Shown here in pieces: positions 13,101 to 24,453 of a stretch of 64,000 nt of DNA (its first letter is position 1; each line of letters opens with the position of its first letter). Made by a program: the position numbers and the translations under genes. Location: positions 8,732,001-8,796,000 of the forward strand of contig NC_061772.1 in NCBI RefSeq assembly GCF_022458985.1, in the 5' to 3' direction. The DNA comes from Mugil cephalus. Lineage: Eukaryota; Chordata; Actinopteri; Mugiliformes; Mugilidae. The notes under the pieces were generated by a model. It worked only from the letters and a program-made list of their open reading frames with translations, was not told where the DNA came from and ran no database searches.

Positions 13101-15768
13101 CGTCATAGAAAGCACTCAAATGACCGTCCAAAAAGGAATCTATTACCTGATGTGCTCTCTGCAACCAGAAAGAGGAGTTGGCACACACAGTGTTGTTGAA
13201 TTCATGAGCAAAGAACTCACTACAGACGTGAACCCAAAGGTAGTCCTCCTCAGCAGCAGACAGGTACCACGCTGCATCAGAGCATGTAGCATGTAGGTCG
13301 AGCCCCATCTGAGCCATTTCGGGATTAACTGACCCATTCTCCCCTTCAAACAGTTTGCAATACAGGAAAACAGTGAAGTTGGATACGCCAGTCAAGCCTG
13401 GAATGGACTCATTACACGCTGCCTCCAGGATTTCTGTAGAGGTGATGTACTCCATCTCTTTTGGTTGGTTGTTGCTCTCTGCTATAAAGCCTGTTTGTAA
13501 GCGGGTCAACTGGGAATTGTGAGATGCTGTAGAAAGTTCAAGCAGGCGTTTTTGTTTAGAGATTCTTTGTGAAGAGGGGGCTGTTTTTGGAGATGACCGG
13601 AGTGGTGTCTGTTTTGATCTTAGCTCGTCTCCTTCAGTTGAGGGGCAGGACAGGAATGGCAGTGAGTTTGGGAGGCCCTGGGAGCTAACGCCCAAAGCTT
13701 GAGTGTTCCACATCACATTATGTCTTATTCCCCTATGAAATGACAACAGTGGTTGAAATGTGAATCTGTAAATCCAGTTAATTAGAGCTGAATATGTAAA
13801 TGCTGTAATATAGTCCTAAAATGTCTTACCATAAGATCAGCTGTCTCAGGTCGCCTTCAAAAAGATCATTGAAAAGCAAATATTATTCAGAAATCAAAAT
13901 GAATGAGTGATGGAAAAAAGCACATGATGGGTCCTGCACTATACAACTATGGCTGATGTAACAGTGTAGCTCAGTTAACAATGCCCAAGATATAATGTTA
14001 CTGACATCAATGAGAGGATAAAGAGATTAGCTGGACTAACAACAGATGCTTTCACTGGCCAGGGTGATTAGAAAGATTTTAAAGCAGAGTCTTCCACTGT
14101 CACGTTCTCTCCTGGATCCTCCGGGTGAAACAGAGGCCACATTTATGAGATTTTCTGTTTTTCAAATATGATCCAAACCAAATTCTTAGTACATCCCATA
14201 TCATTCTCTGAAGCAAACATGCACTCACACAGGCATCTGTCATGTGAACTATAATTGGTGGTGGCTCTTTACTCATTATTTCATCGGTTTATAATCAGAT
14301 TGTCCGTATTCCTGCTGACTGATGCTTTTTTTTTTTCTTGGAGATGACTTTTAAATGACCTTTCTGTCTAATGATAAAAAGTTTATGTTTCTAATGATTG
14401 TTCAGACAACATAGGGACCAGTCTTTTCTTTATACTCACCGACTGAGCACCGGCCCTGAGTGTTGGGCTGTGGAACGTCCACCAGGCTGCTCACATCATC
14501 AAGCAGCGCCGTGGTAACTCGTGACACTTTCTCCCTCAAGTTACCATAGACTGAACTCCCCACTCTGTGCAGAAGACCCCTCCTCAGCCCATCCAAACTC
14601 TGGACAAGAGCTAAATTTTTCTGTGGCAAATGGCCTCCTCGCTCTCCTCCACTTGACCGCGTTAAAGCCTGGAGCAGTAAACTTTGCATGGAGTCTTGCT
14701 CAGCCTCCGTGGCCGTCATATCCTCCATGGATGCATTGCCAGACAACCCATCCTGCCACCTGGCCTCAGGGGGCAAGCTAAAGGGTTTTAAACGTCCGAA
14801 TGTGCTCGAGCTCTTACTGTGCTCAGATGCTTCCCCTGCAGGGTGTAAACTGACCACAGGCTTCCAGTTGTGTGTTTCTAAGAACTGCAGCAGCTGCTGA
14901 AGCCAGCTAACGCTGAAGGCGCAGTCATTACGACCCTTGAGAGCACAGATAAACCCTTGCAGGCCTGCGCTGGCCTGTCCATACGTTCCACTGACCAGAG
15001 CCTGAAGCGTAGCTTCCAGCACGGCGCTCACTGTCCTCCAGTTCTGAGATAAGAAAGTCAACATGGGCTTGTGGGGCTGACGCTCTGACAGACTGATAAG
15101 ACTCTGCAGAAGCCCCAAGAACCAGTCCCAGTGCGGGCTGCCCCTCAGGGACAAAAACCAGTCCTGTACTCTGATACTGGGCCGAGGCGGCACCCGGCCG
15201 TTCCACTGGTTCAGTGCAACATTCCCTTCAGACTGGAGGAAGAAATGCAGCACTTTCTCCCACAGCTGCTCCTCATCTGGCTCTGCCGGGACATCCTCCA
15301 GCTCGGCACCCATCTCTTGGAGGTACAAAGAGATGTTGTAGAGGAAACCAGACAGACGGTGTCTGTCAATTGGCTTTTTTAATGACGGCAGGCTCTTGCT
15401 GGGAAGTAGACCGAGAGTTTTTAAGCTCCCCATGATATTCCTCACCCAAGTGGGCACAGACTGGTCATTGTTTGTTTCTGGAGGTGCTCTCTGTTCATTT
15501 AAAGGGATTCCTTTACTCCATTTCGAAAGGATCTCCTTCAAAATAGCGTTCCTCTGGTCCTCTTTACCACCTCCTAAATGAGTGCCATTAGAAACATCTT
15601 GAATCAGCATTGTGTGATAAATAAGCCATGACAAACGTACGAGTGGTGTGTTTTGGTGGAGCACTCACCTGTCTGCTCAGGGGTTGCTTGTCCTAGTAAA
15701 ACAGCACAAACTATGATGCTTGTGAATTTAAGAGTGCCCATCCGTGACCCTTTCTCTGCCATCATCAT
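1018..15768 (-). CDS. strc: stereocilin, complete 29-exon gene
   Basis: Large secreted or GPI-anchored helical-repeat protein of the stereocilin/otoancorin/mesothelin family. In mammals it forms the top connectors and tectorial-membrane attachment crowns of hair-cell stereocilia. Exons in transcript order: 15768-15669, 15597-14440, 13854-13830, 13732-13147, 12972-12097, 12004-11942, 11848-11723, 11456-11290, 11201-11015, 10724-10609, 10067-9935, 9860-9678, 9468-9430, 9350-9174, 8878-8729, 7557-7499, 7344-7221, 6294-6212, 6105-5970, 5505-5303, 4218-4128, 4026-3855, 3694-3525, 3039-2884, 2781-2639, 2311-2163, 1894-1797, 1383-1236, 1106-1018. All phases agree, giving about 1968 codons (human about 1775 aa). 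Diagnostic blocks similar to human stereocilin include [72 protein letters not shown] and [19 protein letters not shown]. The start is the first in-frame ATG (three ATGs in a row), followed by a hydrophobic signal core [12 protein letters not shown]; a later ATG at 15741 is possible. The end is a hydrophobic tail without further charge. The extra length lies mainly in the N-terminal part (exon 2). No frameshift or internal stop was seen. Identity is near certain; exon 1 and the last donor are the least certain parts. Confidence 0.95.
3437..3478. repeat. (AAAT/AAAC)n low-complexity tract
   Basis: AATA tetramers interrupted by AACA copies, intronic in strc close to the donor after 3525. Confidence 0.8.
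4906..4932. repeat. (AT)n microsatellite
   Basis: Simple AT dinucleotide run inside the strc intron between the exons at 5303 and 4218. Direct observation. Confidence 0.9.
6366..7094. mobile_element. unassigned DNA-transposon-like TIR element in strc intron
   Basis: Inverted 16-bp ends: 6366-6381 reads ATAGACCCCTTCGTGG and 7079-7094 is its reverse complement with one mismatch. The ends may instead be GACCCC...GGGGTC flanked by TA. The element is about 730 bp and lies wholly in the strc intron between the exons at 6294 and 7221. It abuts a (GAATA)n array on its right side. A minus-strand ORF (6436-6732) has no recognised transposase motif, so this is probably a nonautonomous or decayed copy. 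Family is not assigned. Confidence 0.5.
7093..7143. repeat. (GAATA)n microsatellite
   Basis: About ten tandem copies of the pentamer directly after the right end of the TIR element. A few copies of the same pentamer occur at about 6168-6188, and its reverse complement forms the array at 53476-53550. Confidence 0.9.
8015..8210. repeat. probable teleost interspersed repeat in strc intron
   Basis: Contains segments resembling a very common fish repeat: an AATCAGCTTTATT...ACAAGGAA start, then GGGAGCCGTGG..CAGCCATGC..CCGGGGAG, then a GCTTAGTACCTCAGCC segment. Assigned from recollection of fish genomic sequence, not from a search. Diverged and probably old. Confidence 0.4.
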
Positions 15769-18233
15769 TGTCGTCTCATGCCAGCGAGAAAAATTAATGT
15801 CACATCTTTCTCTCTGGTCCCTTTTTCCTGTTGATTTCACAATAACCTTAAAAGTGATGTGATGGACTCCAGGAGTAAAGTATCTTAGTGGAGAGGGAGC
15901 ATTAAAACTTAATGACTGGCTACCACTTCACATTACCACTTTCTCTGGATGGTTACTAAAACACGTATCAGTAATGTAATTAAGTTTTACAACATAGAGA
16001 GACTGAACAATTAAAGGTGGATCCAAATGTGATGACCAAGAGAGTCCATGAAAACTCATGAATGTAAGGTTAAATATAAGATAATGGTTTTTAAAGTGAT
16101 CATGTTTGCAGGAAGATATATCAACTAAACTTAAAACACTCCCAATGATGAAATAAGAAAGAAACTGTTTCAAGACTCACCACAGGTTACAATCCATTCG
16201 TGCCTTTAAATGTCCTCCGAAGTCTTCAGCATCTCCCTAAGCCTGGCGGTTTCGACACATTCTGCACTGACCTCTTTCTAAGTAGCCCTCTCCATTTCAC
16301 CATCACTCTGACTTTCTCTACCTTTCACTCTCCTTCTGCTCCCCTCCCACCAGCGTCCTCTATCGCTCTGTTATTTTAACTGTCTGGAGCTCTTGCTTAT
16401 TGTCTCGGGGCTTTAGGTTGGCTTCATATTTCATCCGTGTATATTTGTCGGTGTAAATGATAATTGGCAAGGTGGTGTGGTTAAACTTGGTTATACACAT
16501 AAAAACACCATTCAGGTTTGCAGTACAATATTTTAGCTGTTCTCAGTTTAGTGTTTTGGACCCTGAGGCTGCAGGAAGGTCATAGCACTCAGCTAGGTGC
16601 TCAAACAAGGTGAAAATCTGGATCATGTTAATCACACCCAGGATGTCTATCTATGTCTCCCCCCCTGACTAATTCTCTATTGAGCAGGGACTCATCTTGT
16701 AACAGGGTGTAGTCTTACCAACTGAGCCGTACCAGCAGGACTGAGCGGGCTGTCACTGTTTGGACACATTTATCCCTCGGTCAGGTAGACATACAATTGA
16801 GCCCTGTGCAAGGGCACAGCAGCAGGCTCCCTGGAGTCAGACCACTGTCTGCAGGCCCTGAAATCCTAGAGGGCTGAGTGAAAGGACCACCTCCTGCCTC
16901 CACCTCTTTTAGCTGTATGATACTGTGGCCTGCACGGGGACAATAACTTCCTCCTGTATTATTGATGCTGCGGGGAACAGCGATCACTCAGTGCGGCAGG
17001 GCTCGATTCACCACGGGAATAGTCAATGAGAAACTGGATCCGCCCCATACGTTCCTCCCCTCTCTGCTGGAAACTCACTTATGACGGTGGGGAAATCAGC
17101 TGGTGAAACTAGCTGTTGAGATTGGAACACTTGGTTAGAGTCCAACTTTGAGCCTCATTAACCAAGCTGGGTGTGTTTCAGCAGTAAACAACACATTTGT
17201 GTGAGTCATTTTGTTTTGTGGTCTTCTCTTTTGATATTATTCGTGTCAGATAATGTTTAAAATGTAGGGTCAACGGAGGCATGAAATTGAAAAGTTCTCA
17301 TATCTACAAAACGCATTACTGGCTGTACAAATGGCTTATATAGAGTGGAGCAGCATCGCTGCAATAGTAAAGGTTTTAGCTAAACAACAGTACAGTGCAC
17401 TATTAAAACATGAATACATTAAATGCTAGTTAAGAGTTCGGGGATTATACATGACTTTCCCAGCAGTAATGCTCCAGCCTTAGTGTAGCCAACCGAAGCT
17501 TTGTGGATGAGGCTGCTGCGGGGAGTTTCATTTTAAAAGCATGATGAGGCAGAGTTAGAGGAAAAAACCTTGCAAAGCTGCACAGCTTGGAGTTGGTTGC
17601 TTAAGTGAACATTAATAAGGAAAATACATATTTAAATTGAATAATCCACTGAGCTTTTCATTGAATAGCCGCTAGTGTTCGTTACGGCTTGCATTTAAAT
17701 TTCAGTCTTTGTTAGTTATACTTAAGGCACAGTGACACCTGGCGCTTGTAATTCAAAACAAAACCCTGACAAATCCACAGACAGAATAAAATCCAATCAG
17801 TTGTGGGGATTTTAAAACTAGAAATCCAAACCTAAATAAAAAAAACATGGGTCTAGGGTAACACAAAAACAAATAATCCACAGTTATACATCACTCCTGC
17901 TATGATCTGGAGTTCTTGAATTTAAGTTTAAGTTCCTGTATCTGCACATCTTCATAACACCTAAGTACGTATTTGGTCCAAATTAAATTAGTGTTTCATC
18001 TCATGCCTTAGAACTGGGAAGCAATCTGTGCAAACTGTAGTTGAATTTGCAGTGACTGCAGGAGGTGAGAGAACCATGGTGATAGGAGCAGAAACAGCTA
18101 CAATGGTCCTGTAAAGCTCATCGTACAATTTAACAGGATTATCGGTGCTTGCCTTCCTAATTTTGGATGGAATTCAATGAGGTTTCAGTTAAGTTTCATT
18201 TAAATCACATATTTACACATATTTAATTGTAGA
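15769..18233. other. intergenic region between gas8 3' end and strc 5' end
   Basis: About 2.5 kb holding the unmapped 5' UTR and promoter of strc. No coding exon was recognised on either strand. A tRNA-like SINE fragment may lie at 16680-16740; otherwise no recognisable element. Confidence 0.5.
16680..16741 (-). repeat. possible tRNA-derived SINE fragment
   Basis: The minus strand carries GGCTCAGTTGGTAAGAC, which looks like the D-arm/box A of a tRNA, and about 25 nt later GATGAGTCCC, a decayed box-B-like sequence. It does not fold as a complete tRNA and has no acceptor stem, so a SINE head or chance match is more likely than a tRNA gene. Confidence 0.3.
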
Positions 18234-18239
18234 TTTATT
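18234..18239 (-). terminator. candidate gas8 polyadenylation signal
   Basis: Minus-strand AATAAA (plus TTTATT) about 310 bp beyond the gas8 stop. AT-rich context, so chance is possible. Confidence 0.35.
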
Positions 18240-18551
18240 TAGTATACCCACATATTTAATTTTACATTTTATGAATCCATTAAAACAGTTTTAATCCCGT
18301 CTTCCTTAATGCCACTGCTTATGTGGTTAGAGCCCTCCACCTGTGGAGGGCAGTGTGAGTCAAGTACATGATGTTCATCTCAAACTCCAGTTGCCTCTTA
18401 ATTACTAGACGTTGTAATTATGAGATATAATATTTCATAATATTTCATGTTCATATTCCTTTATCACTAAAAAAATCAACAGTTGAATCATTTGAAATGC
18501 AAGAACAATCTGACTGTAGTAAGATAAAATGCACAGAGGAAGATTTAATGT

Positions 18552-21500
18552 TCAAATCTTTGCAAAGCTTGTCATGGTTGGGCCAAAATCCAGATCCAGA
18601 TTCAGATTTTTCCCAGAAAGACTGCTCCCGTCGGGATTTACAGAAAGCTCCACCACAGGAACACGAAGCGTCCTTTGCAGTGACTCAATGGTCAGCAGCA
18701 AATCCCTACGGGCCTGCAGGACACACATTTGTTTCACACAGAAATAGATGGACCAGCATTTGTACAATCACTTGACCAACTACACTTGAGCAGCTCTAGG
18801 AATTACAAACACCACTAACCTTGGAAATCAGATTCTTCTTGTACTGTAAATTCTTGATGGCAGCATTTCCTGAGTCAATGCTTTTCTACAAAAAAAAAAA
18901 AGCACATTCAATTCAACAATTCCATTGAGAGAACGAAGATAAGAAAGAAGGGATGTAATGTGTATCATTACCTCAGCTTTATTTGTGATCTCTCTGAGAG
19001 CAGTTTGGTCCATGTTGGAAGCTGAGAGCACTGAGCAGAGCTGAGCCTGCGTCTTCTCTGTGTTGTCTACAAGGGCTTGCAGCTTCCTTTCCAGTGGCAA
19101 GTTCTTCTGATCTGCTTTATCCTGCACCTCCTGAATATTCTCAGTGAACGTCTTGTGCAGTTCATCTCTTTCCACCTGAAGCTGGGCAACATGTGCACAG
19201 AAAAACATTCACAGGAACAAAAATACAGCTACACTAAGTACATGAATTAGAGACACACATAGATTAAAACAATGTTTGAACAACATGACAATGTGCATCT
19301 CAGTCGTTACCTTGCTGAATTTCTGCTCCAATATTTCATGATCCCTTTTGAGATTTTGCAGCTCCTTGTTTTTGACCTTTTCAATGGTATTCTGCCAAAA
19401 TCAGAATAAAACAATTGCACTTGTCACATGCAGCGTATGCTACAAAAATAGACAACAATACATTATACCAGACAGCAACTTAACCTTTGTCTCCCAGAAG
19501 TATTTCATTTTCTTCTCAGTAGCAGCCTTTTCTTCCTTGATGTTTGAGATAAGTTCAGCAAGACCTTTGTTATCCTTCAAAACAGGGATCAGCTCCTTTT
19601 CCAAATTCCTCAGTTTCTGCTTTGTTTGACTGATTTCATTCTAGAAAATACAAACAACAGAAATGTATCTGGATCAAAGCTACTTCAACAGATTTGTCAA
19701 CAGCTTTGAGTCACTTATCAAGGAAAATGTCAAACATTATCCAATTGAGTCTTTTCTATATTTTACGTCACCTTGAATAGGATATCAAAATGAATTTATA
19801 ATCAAAATAAGCATTTCAGAAACATCACTTAAGGCTCTGGTAACCTTGTGCTTGCCATTTTCATTTATATAAATATTAAATATTGTATTCATTATTTTGT
19901 AAAAGAAAAACCAATGGAGACTCAAACGGTGCACACGTAAACAAAGAATATGAAATTGGTGTGTTGCTGAATGTGTGTACAATCATACCAAGAGTGAAGT
20001 GGTTTGGTGATAATCCTTCTGGGTGGGAGTAACAATTTCATTAGCATCGCTGAGGGCTTTGTTGTGGTCTTCTATAAGAGAGGCGATGTGGCTGTTCCAG
20101 CCTTGCTCTATCTCGCTGATCGCATTCCTCCTCATGTAGTCCAGCTCTTGTTGCACCAGCTGTATCTTTTCATCATTCTTGGCTCTAATTTCTACACAGA
20201 CAGTGACACAAAACAAGGCCTCCGTTTTAGTTTCTGACAACTTGAGGTGTTCAAAGTGAGAGTTGTTTACCTGCGAGTTCCCTCTCCAAGTTGTTCCTTG
20301 TTGTTGTCATTTCTTCTTCATGTTTCTGTTGATTTAAGACAAAGCTGTCATTTCTAACATAGTAGCATTGATGCTGACTTCCTGAAATACCGCATATCAA
20401 AATAAAGAGTAACATTAAGATCAACACATGGTGTGTACTACAAACCGCTTCCATTTCCTTGACAAGATTTTCACTGTTCAGCTCCTGTGTGTCTTCCACA
20501 ATGGTCCTCATTTTCTTAAGGAGCTCTGCCTCTAATTGTTTCTGCTCTTTCTGCGCTGCTTCAGTCGACACTAAGCCCTCTGCTTTCAGCTCAGAGATCG
20601 TGTTCTGGTGTTCACACAGGAGGTGCTTCATCTTCTGCTTATACACCTATTGGAAAAAAGATGTGCAATGTGAAATGAATTCTGCTGGTAACCCCTTAAT
20701 CTCAGGGCTGTTTTTGACATTTTCAGCTGTACATCACGTGTTTAGTCAGTAATGTTGCACAACTGTAAAATCCCAAAACAAACAGGCATTTTTAACTATA
20801 ACAAGTCTTCTTTTCTGCATCACAAGGTCAGAGTGATTTTAAAAATGCAAATTTGAGAGTAAATACCAGATTTATAACAATACGTCAGTCAATACGTAGG
20901 GACCTGAACTTGTTCTTGAAGCCCTGCCAGATGTGATGCAACAGAAATGAAACCCAGCACATGTTGCATCCATTTTAGTCATAGTAATACCTGGCTCTTC
21001 ACTGAGCATGTCAAGTAATGTAGCCTTTTAAAATATGCCAGTAAATTGTGTTTTTAATGGCCGGGTCTCAGTAGAAGTAGCAATGGTTGTTAACTTTGGT
21101 GTCTGATTCCCACAACAAAATAAAGCTACAGGCTGCATGACAAAGAACTATACTTTGCCTTATCTTATAATGAAATATGTAACACGAGGTCACTGTGCAC
21201 CTCAAACAGCAGATGAACACCTTAGAAACTGCCAGACTTATAGCCTTGTTTAAATCTGTCTGTGGATAACCTCTGCCGGCTTACAGCTGCGTGAGCGTTC
21301 ATGTGGAAGCTCGTATTCATAAACACTTCCTTGGCCCTGTAGAAGGCCCCATCCATCATAAATCTGCCATTTTCTCAGTCCACATATAATGTACCTTTTG
21401 GCTGCCTTTAACCCAGGCAAATAAGAGCAAATTCTCTGTAAGGTGACTCAACTTAACATATACATTGTTTCTGTTCACATCACACCACAGTCAGGGCCCA

Positions 21501-23198
21501 ACTGGACTGATAAGTAAATTCATTTGAACGCCCTTCAGTTGTCCACAATCACTGCAATGGACTTAACAATATCCACTGCTAAGAAAACCTTTTGCCACTA
21601 GAAACCTTTAGTGAAGTATGTCCTGTCAGATATTTTCTATGCAAAAGTGCCGGCTCGTATGGCTTTGACCATCTTGTGGCAATACAATGTTCTGCTGTTA
21701 AACTTTTGGACCTGGTATTTGTGTGGATGTTGCTTAGACATGAACCACCCACCTAGACCAAACCAGACACCCCCACCCCATAGTAATGACACTCTTTGAT
21801 GGCAGCAGCCATCCCCAGCAGGATGCAGTCTGACACAGACGCACACACAAAAACAGTTTAGGAACAACTTAAATAACACGAAGAGCAGCACAAGGTGTTG
21901 ACTTGGCCTCCAAAGTCCCTTAAACCCAAACTGATCAAGTATCTGTGGAGAGGCTCCTCCCCTAAACCCATAGGACTCAAAGCTCCCCACTAACAACGTT
22001 CTCTTCCCAATCACCAGGACACCCTCAGAAGACCCATGTCCATTCTCTGATGAGTCACAACTGGAGCCACAAAGGAAACCTAAACAACTAGGAAGATGGT
22101 CATAATGTTATGCCTGATCGGTGTATGCAGTGTGTGTGTTAACATCACCTTGATCTCCACTCGGTGACGCCGCTCATCCTCTTCAATGTCCTTATCCAGG
22201 TTTTTCTTTTCAGCCTTGAGCTCCTCTAGTTTTCTGTCCGTGATTTCCCAAAAGGTGTGGACCTTATCCCTCTCTAGCTGAAAGTAGTTTCTCTCTTCCC
22301 TCTCTCTATCCAACTCCTCTCGAAGGCGAACAATGTGCTCTTCCAGCTGTAGAATTATGTTGCAGAGAGGGCAAATCAGGGACAGACAATGTTCATGCCT
22401 AACATGCACTGTAAAAACAGATTTATCTTATCGCCCCTTCTTTGTTCCTACAGGGCCTGTATAGGACAACTTGAGGTGATGTACATTGCAATAGTGAAAA
22501 GAGATACTGCACAGATGCTTCTGTGACTCGGAAGGGGAGTCTTGATGACGTCTTCGGGGTTTTCTGGGCATGAGCAAAATTACAAAAGACTGTACTATGA
22601 AGTTTGACAGGCTTTTTGGCCCACAGGAAGGTTCTAATGAAAATGTCCCAATGGTAATATTTACTGTTTAGAGAGTATGACATACATTGGGCACTGAAGT
22701 GAGGACCTCCGTTGTTCTTAACCCTTTTAAACATCTCCCTCAGCTATTAAATTGCAGCAGTAACTTGCTGAAATGTTCCTTTAATGGAGCAGGGAATTAA
22801 ATAGGGAATACTTCTTTTCTCCAGACGAAAAGTACTCAAACATCACTTAACACACTTTCAAGCACATATCACAGCTGAGCTCTGACCTGCTCCTTGGACA
22901 TCTCTTCCTTGGTAAGGCCATCTATCAGCGTGGGCGTCCTCGCCTTTTCAGGCTTTTTACTTGCGCCTTTCTTTTTCGGTGGCTGAAAAAAAAAATCGAC
23001 AGCGGTTAACACTACTTCAGAAAACACTCGTCTCAAAACCGTCAATGCAGCCAGCTAAAAGAAGGAGCAATGACTATATATCACACACCTGTTAAGCGTT
23101 AGCTACTAGGTAGCTAACAGCTAACGCTAATTATTTACTTTACACTGTGAACTCACGGGCATGTGATTAATTGATTTAAACAAAGCTTGGCTCACCAT
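18552..23198 (-). CDS. gas8: growth arrest-specific 8 / dynein regulatory complex subunit 4
   Basis: Coiled-coil core subunit of the nexin-dynein regulatory complex of motile axonemes; needed for regulation of ciliary and flagellar beating. Exons: 23198-23196, 22982-22887, 22346-22149, 20646-20446, 20325-20271, 20191-19989, 19640-19485, 19391-19311, 19181-18972, 18885-18820, 18713-18552. All junctions are in phase, giving 476 aa (human 478, also 11 exons). It begins [11 protein letters not shown], then [57 protein letters not shown], and [10 protein letters not shown]. These are alignable with human GAS8 along the whole length and are rich in E, K, Q and heptads. Exon 1 contributes only the start codon. 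A perfect RFX X-box lies at 23317-23330. The gene is upstream of strc on the same strand, about 2.8 kb away. No truncation or frameshift. Confidence 0.96.
21655..22123 (+). mobile_element. decayed Tc1/mariner 3' part in gas8 intron 3
   Basis: The plus strand resembles the 3' half of a common fish Tc1/mariner element: GCAAT..AATGTTCTGCTG, GTGTGGATGTTGCTTAGACATG, GGTGTTGACTTGGCCTCCAAA, ATCTGTGG, and the terminal GTCATAATGTTATGCC..ATCGGTGTA. Coding capacity is destroyed. It lies between gas8 exons at 22149 and 20646. Assignment rests on remembered consensus. Confidence 0.65.
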
Positions 23199-23316
23199 CG
23201 TACGTGCTGCGCGAACGACGAAAGACGGGAAATGTTTGGATAGTTTTATATATCAGAATATCAGTGGGCTGCCAAACTCAAGAGTCTACTGACTAGCCTA
23301 CAGCAACCAAACAGCT

Positions 23317-23330
23317 GTTACCATAGCAAC
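23317..23330. promoter_or_regulatory. RFX X-box upstream of gas8
   Basis: GTTACCATAGCAAC matches the X-box consensus GTNRCC-N2-RGYAAC at every fixed position. It sits 119 bp upstream of the gas8 ATG, the usual place in ciliary gene promoters, and gas8 is a motile-cilium gene. Confidence 0.8.
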
Positions 23331-23458
23331 ACAGGCACAGACCATGGTCGGCAGCGGCTATGAATCACACAATGGTTAATATTTTAAACATGTCAGTCCT
23401 CTTAACATCAGACTGACAGCATGCACATGTGAGAAAATGGCACTATGAAGACAAAATA

Positions 23459-24250
23459 CAGCGGTGTGGAAAATGTTTTTGCCCCCTTCCTGAATTCTCT
23501 TATCTTTCTTTCTTCGTTTTGTTTGTCACGCCTAAATATTTGACGTCACAAAGGTCGGCTTGTTTAAGGTCAGTGTTCATGTCATCATCACCACCAACAG
23601 TAAAATCTGGTGGTGGTAGTGTGATGGTCTGAGACTGTTTTGCTGCTTCAGGACCTGGAAGACTTGCTGTGATAAATGCAACCATGAATTCCTGAAGGAG
23701 AATGTCTGAGCATCTGCTCCTCACCTCAACCTGAAGTGATGTTGGGTTCTACAGCAGGACAGTGATGCAAAACACACCAGCTAGTCCACAGCTGAATGAA
23801 TGAAGAAACACTAAATGAAGACTTTGGAGTGGCCTAGTCAATGTCCTGACCTAAATCCTATTGAGATGCTGTGGCCTGACCTTGAAAAGGCAGTTCATGC
23901 TGGAAAATGTGGTTGAATTACAACAATTTTGCAAAAACGTGTGGGCCAAAGTTCCTCAACAGTGCTGGAAAAGACTCATTGCAAGTTATCACAAATGCCT
24001 GATTGCAGTTGGTGCTGTTAAGGCCCAACCAGTTATTAGGTTTAGGGGGCAAACACTTTTTCCACACAGGGCCATGCTGTTTTGGATTTTGTTTTCCCTG
24101 AAGAACCTTCATTAAAAACTATTTTGTGTTTACTTGTGCTATCTTTGACTAATATTTCAATTAGTTTGATGATCTGTAACATTTAAGTCTGCCAAACATG
24201 CAAAAAAATAAGAAATCAGAAAGAGAGCAAATTTTTTGTGCACACCACTG
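23459..24250 (+). mobile_element. decayed Tc1/mariner copy with both ends
   Basis: TA target duplications (23457-23458 and 24251-24252) flank ends reading CAGCGGTGTGGAAAATGTTTT and, inverted, CAGTGGTGTGCACAAAAAATTT. Inside, the plus strand shows broken transposase remnants: GGGSVMV, then CFAASGPGRL, and later PDLNPIEMLWPDLEKAVHA, the DDE-region signature of Tc1-like transposases. Several stops and frameshifts make it inactive. It lies between the gas8 promoter and the E2F 3' end. Confidence 0.75.
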
Positions 24251-24359
24251 TATTTATAGTTATGACTATAGCTCAAGGTGCTGTATTTAACTGTCATATT
24301 GTGCAATGGTTTTTCTATTATTTTCTGAATGAAGAGGACACAAAACATGAAATCATGAT

Positions 24360-24365
24360 TTTATT
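24360..24365 (-). terminator. candidate polyadenylation signal of the E2F gene
   Basis: Minus-strand AATAAA about 90 bp after the stop codon at 24454. Close spacing supports use. Confidence 0.5.
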
Positions 24366-24453
24366 ATACAATATAATCGCATATACATATATATATATAA
24401 AAAAAAATACATCAGGAACATATCCACTTTTCCAGGAATGCAGGACCTCATGG

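Noticed and set aside
16680-16741. Functional tRNA gene
   Set aside because: Only D-arm-like and weak box-B-like segments; no acceptor stem or anticodon arm.
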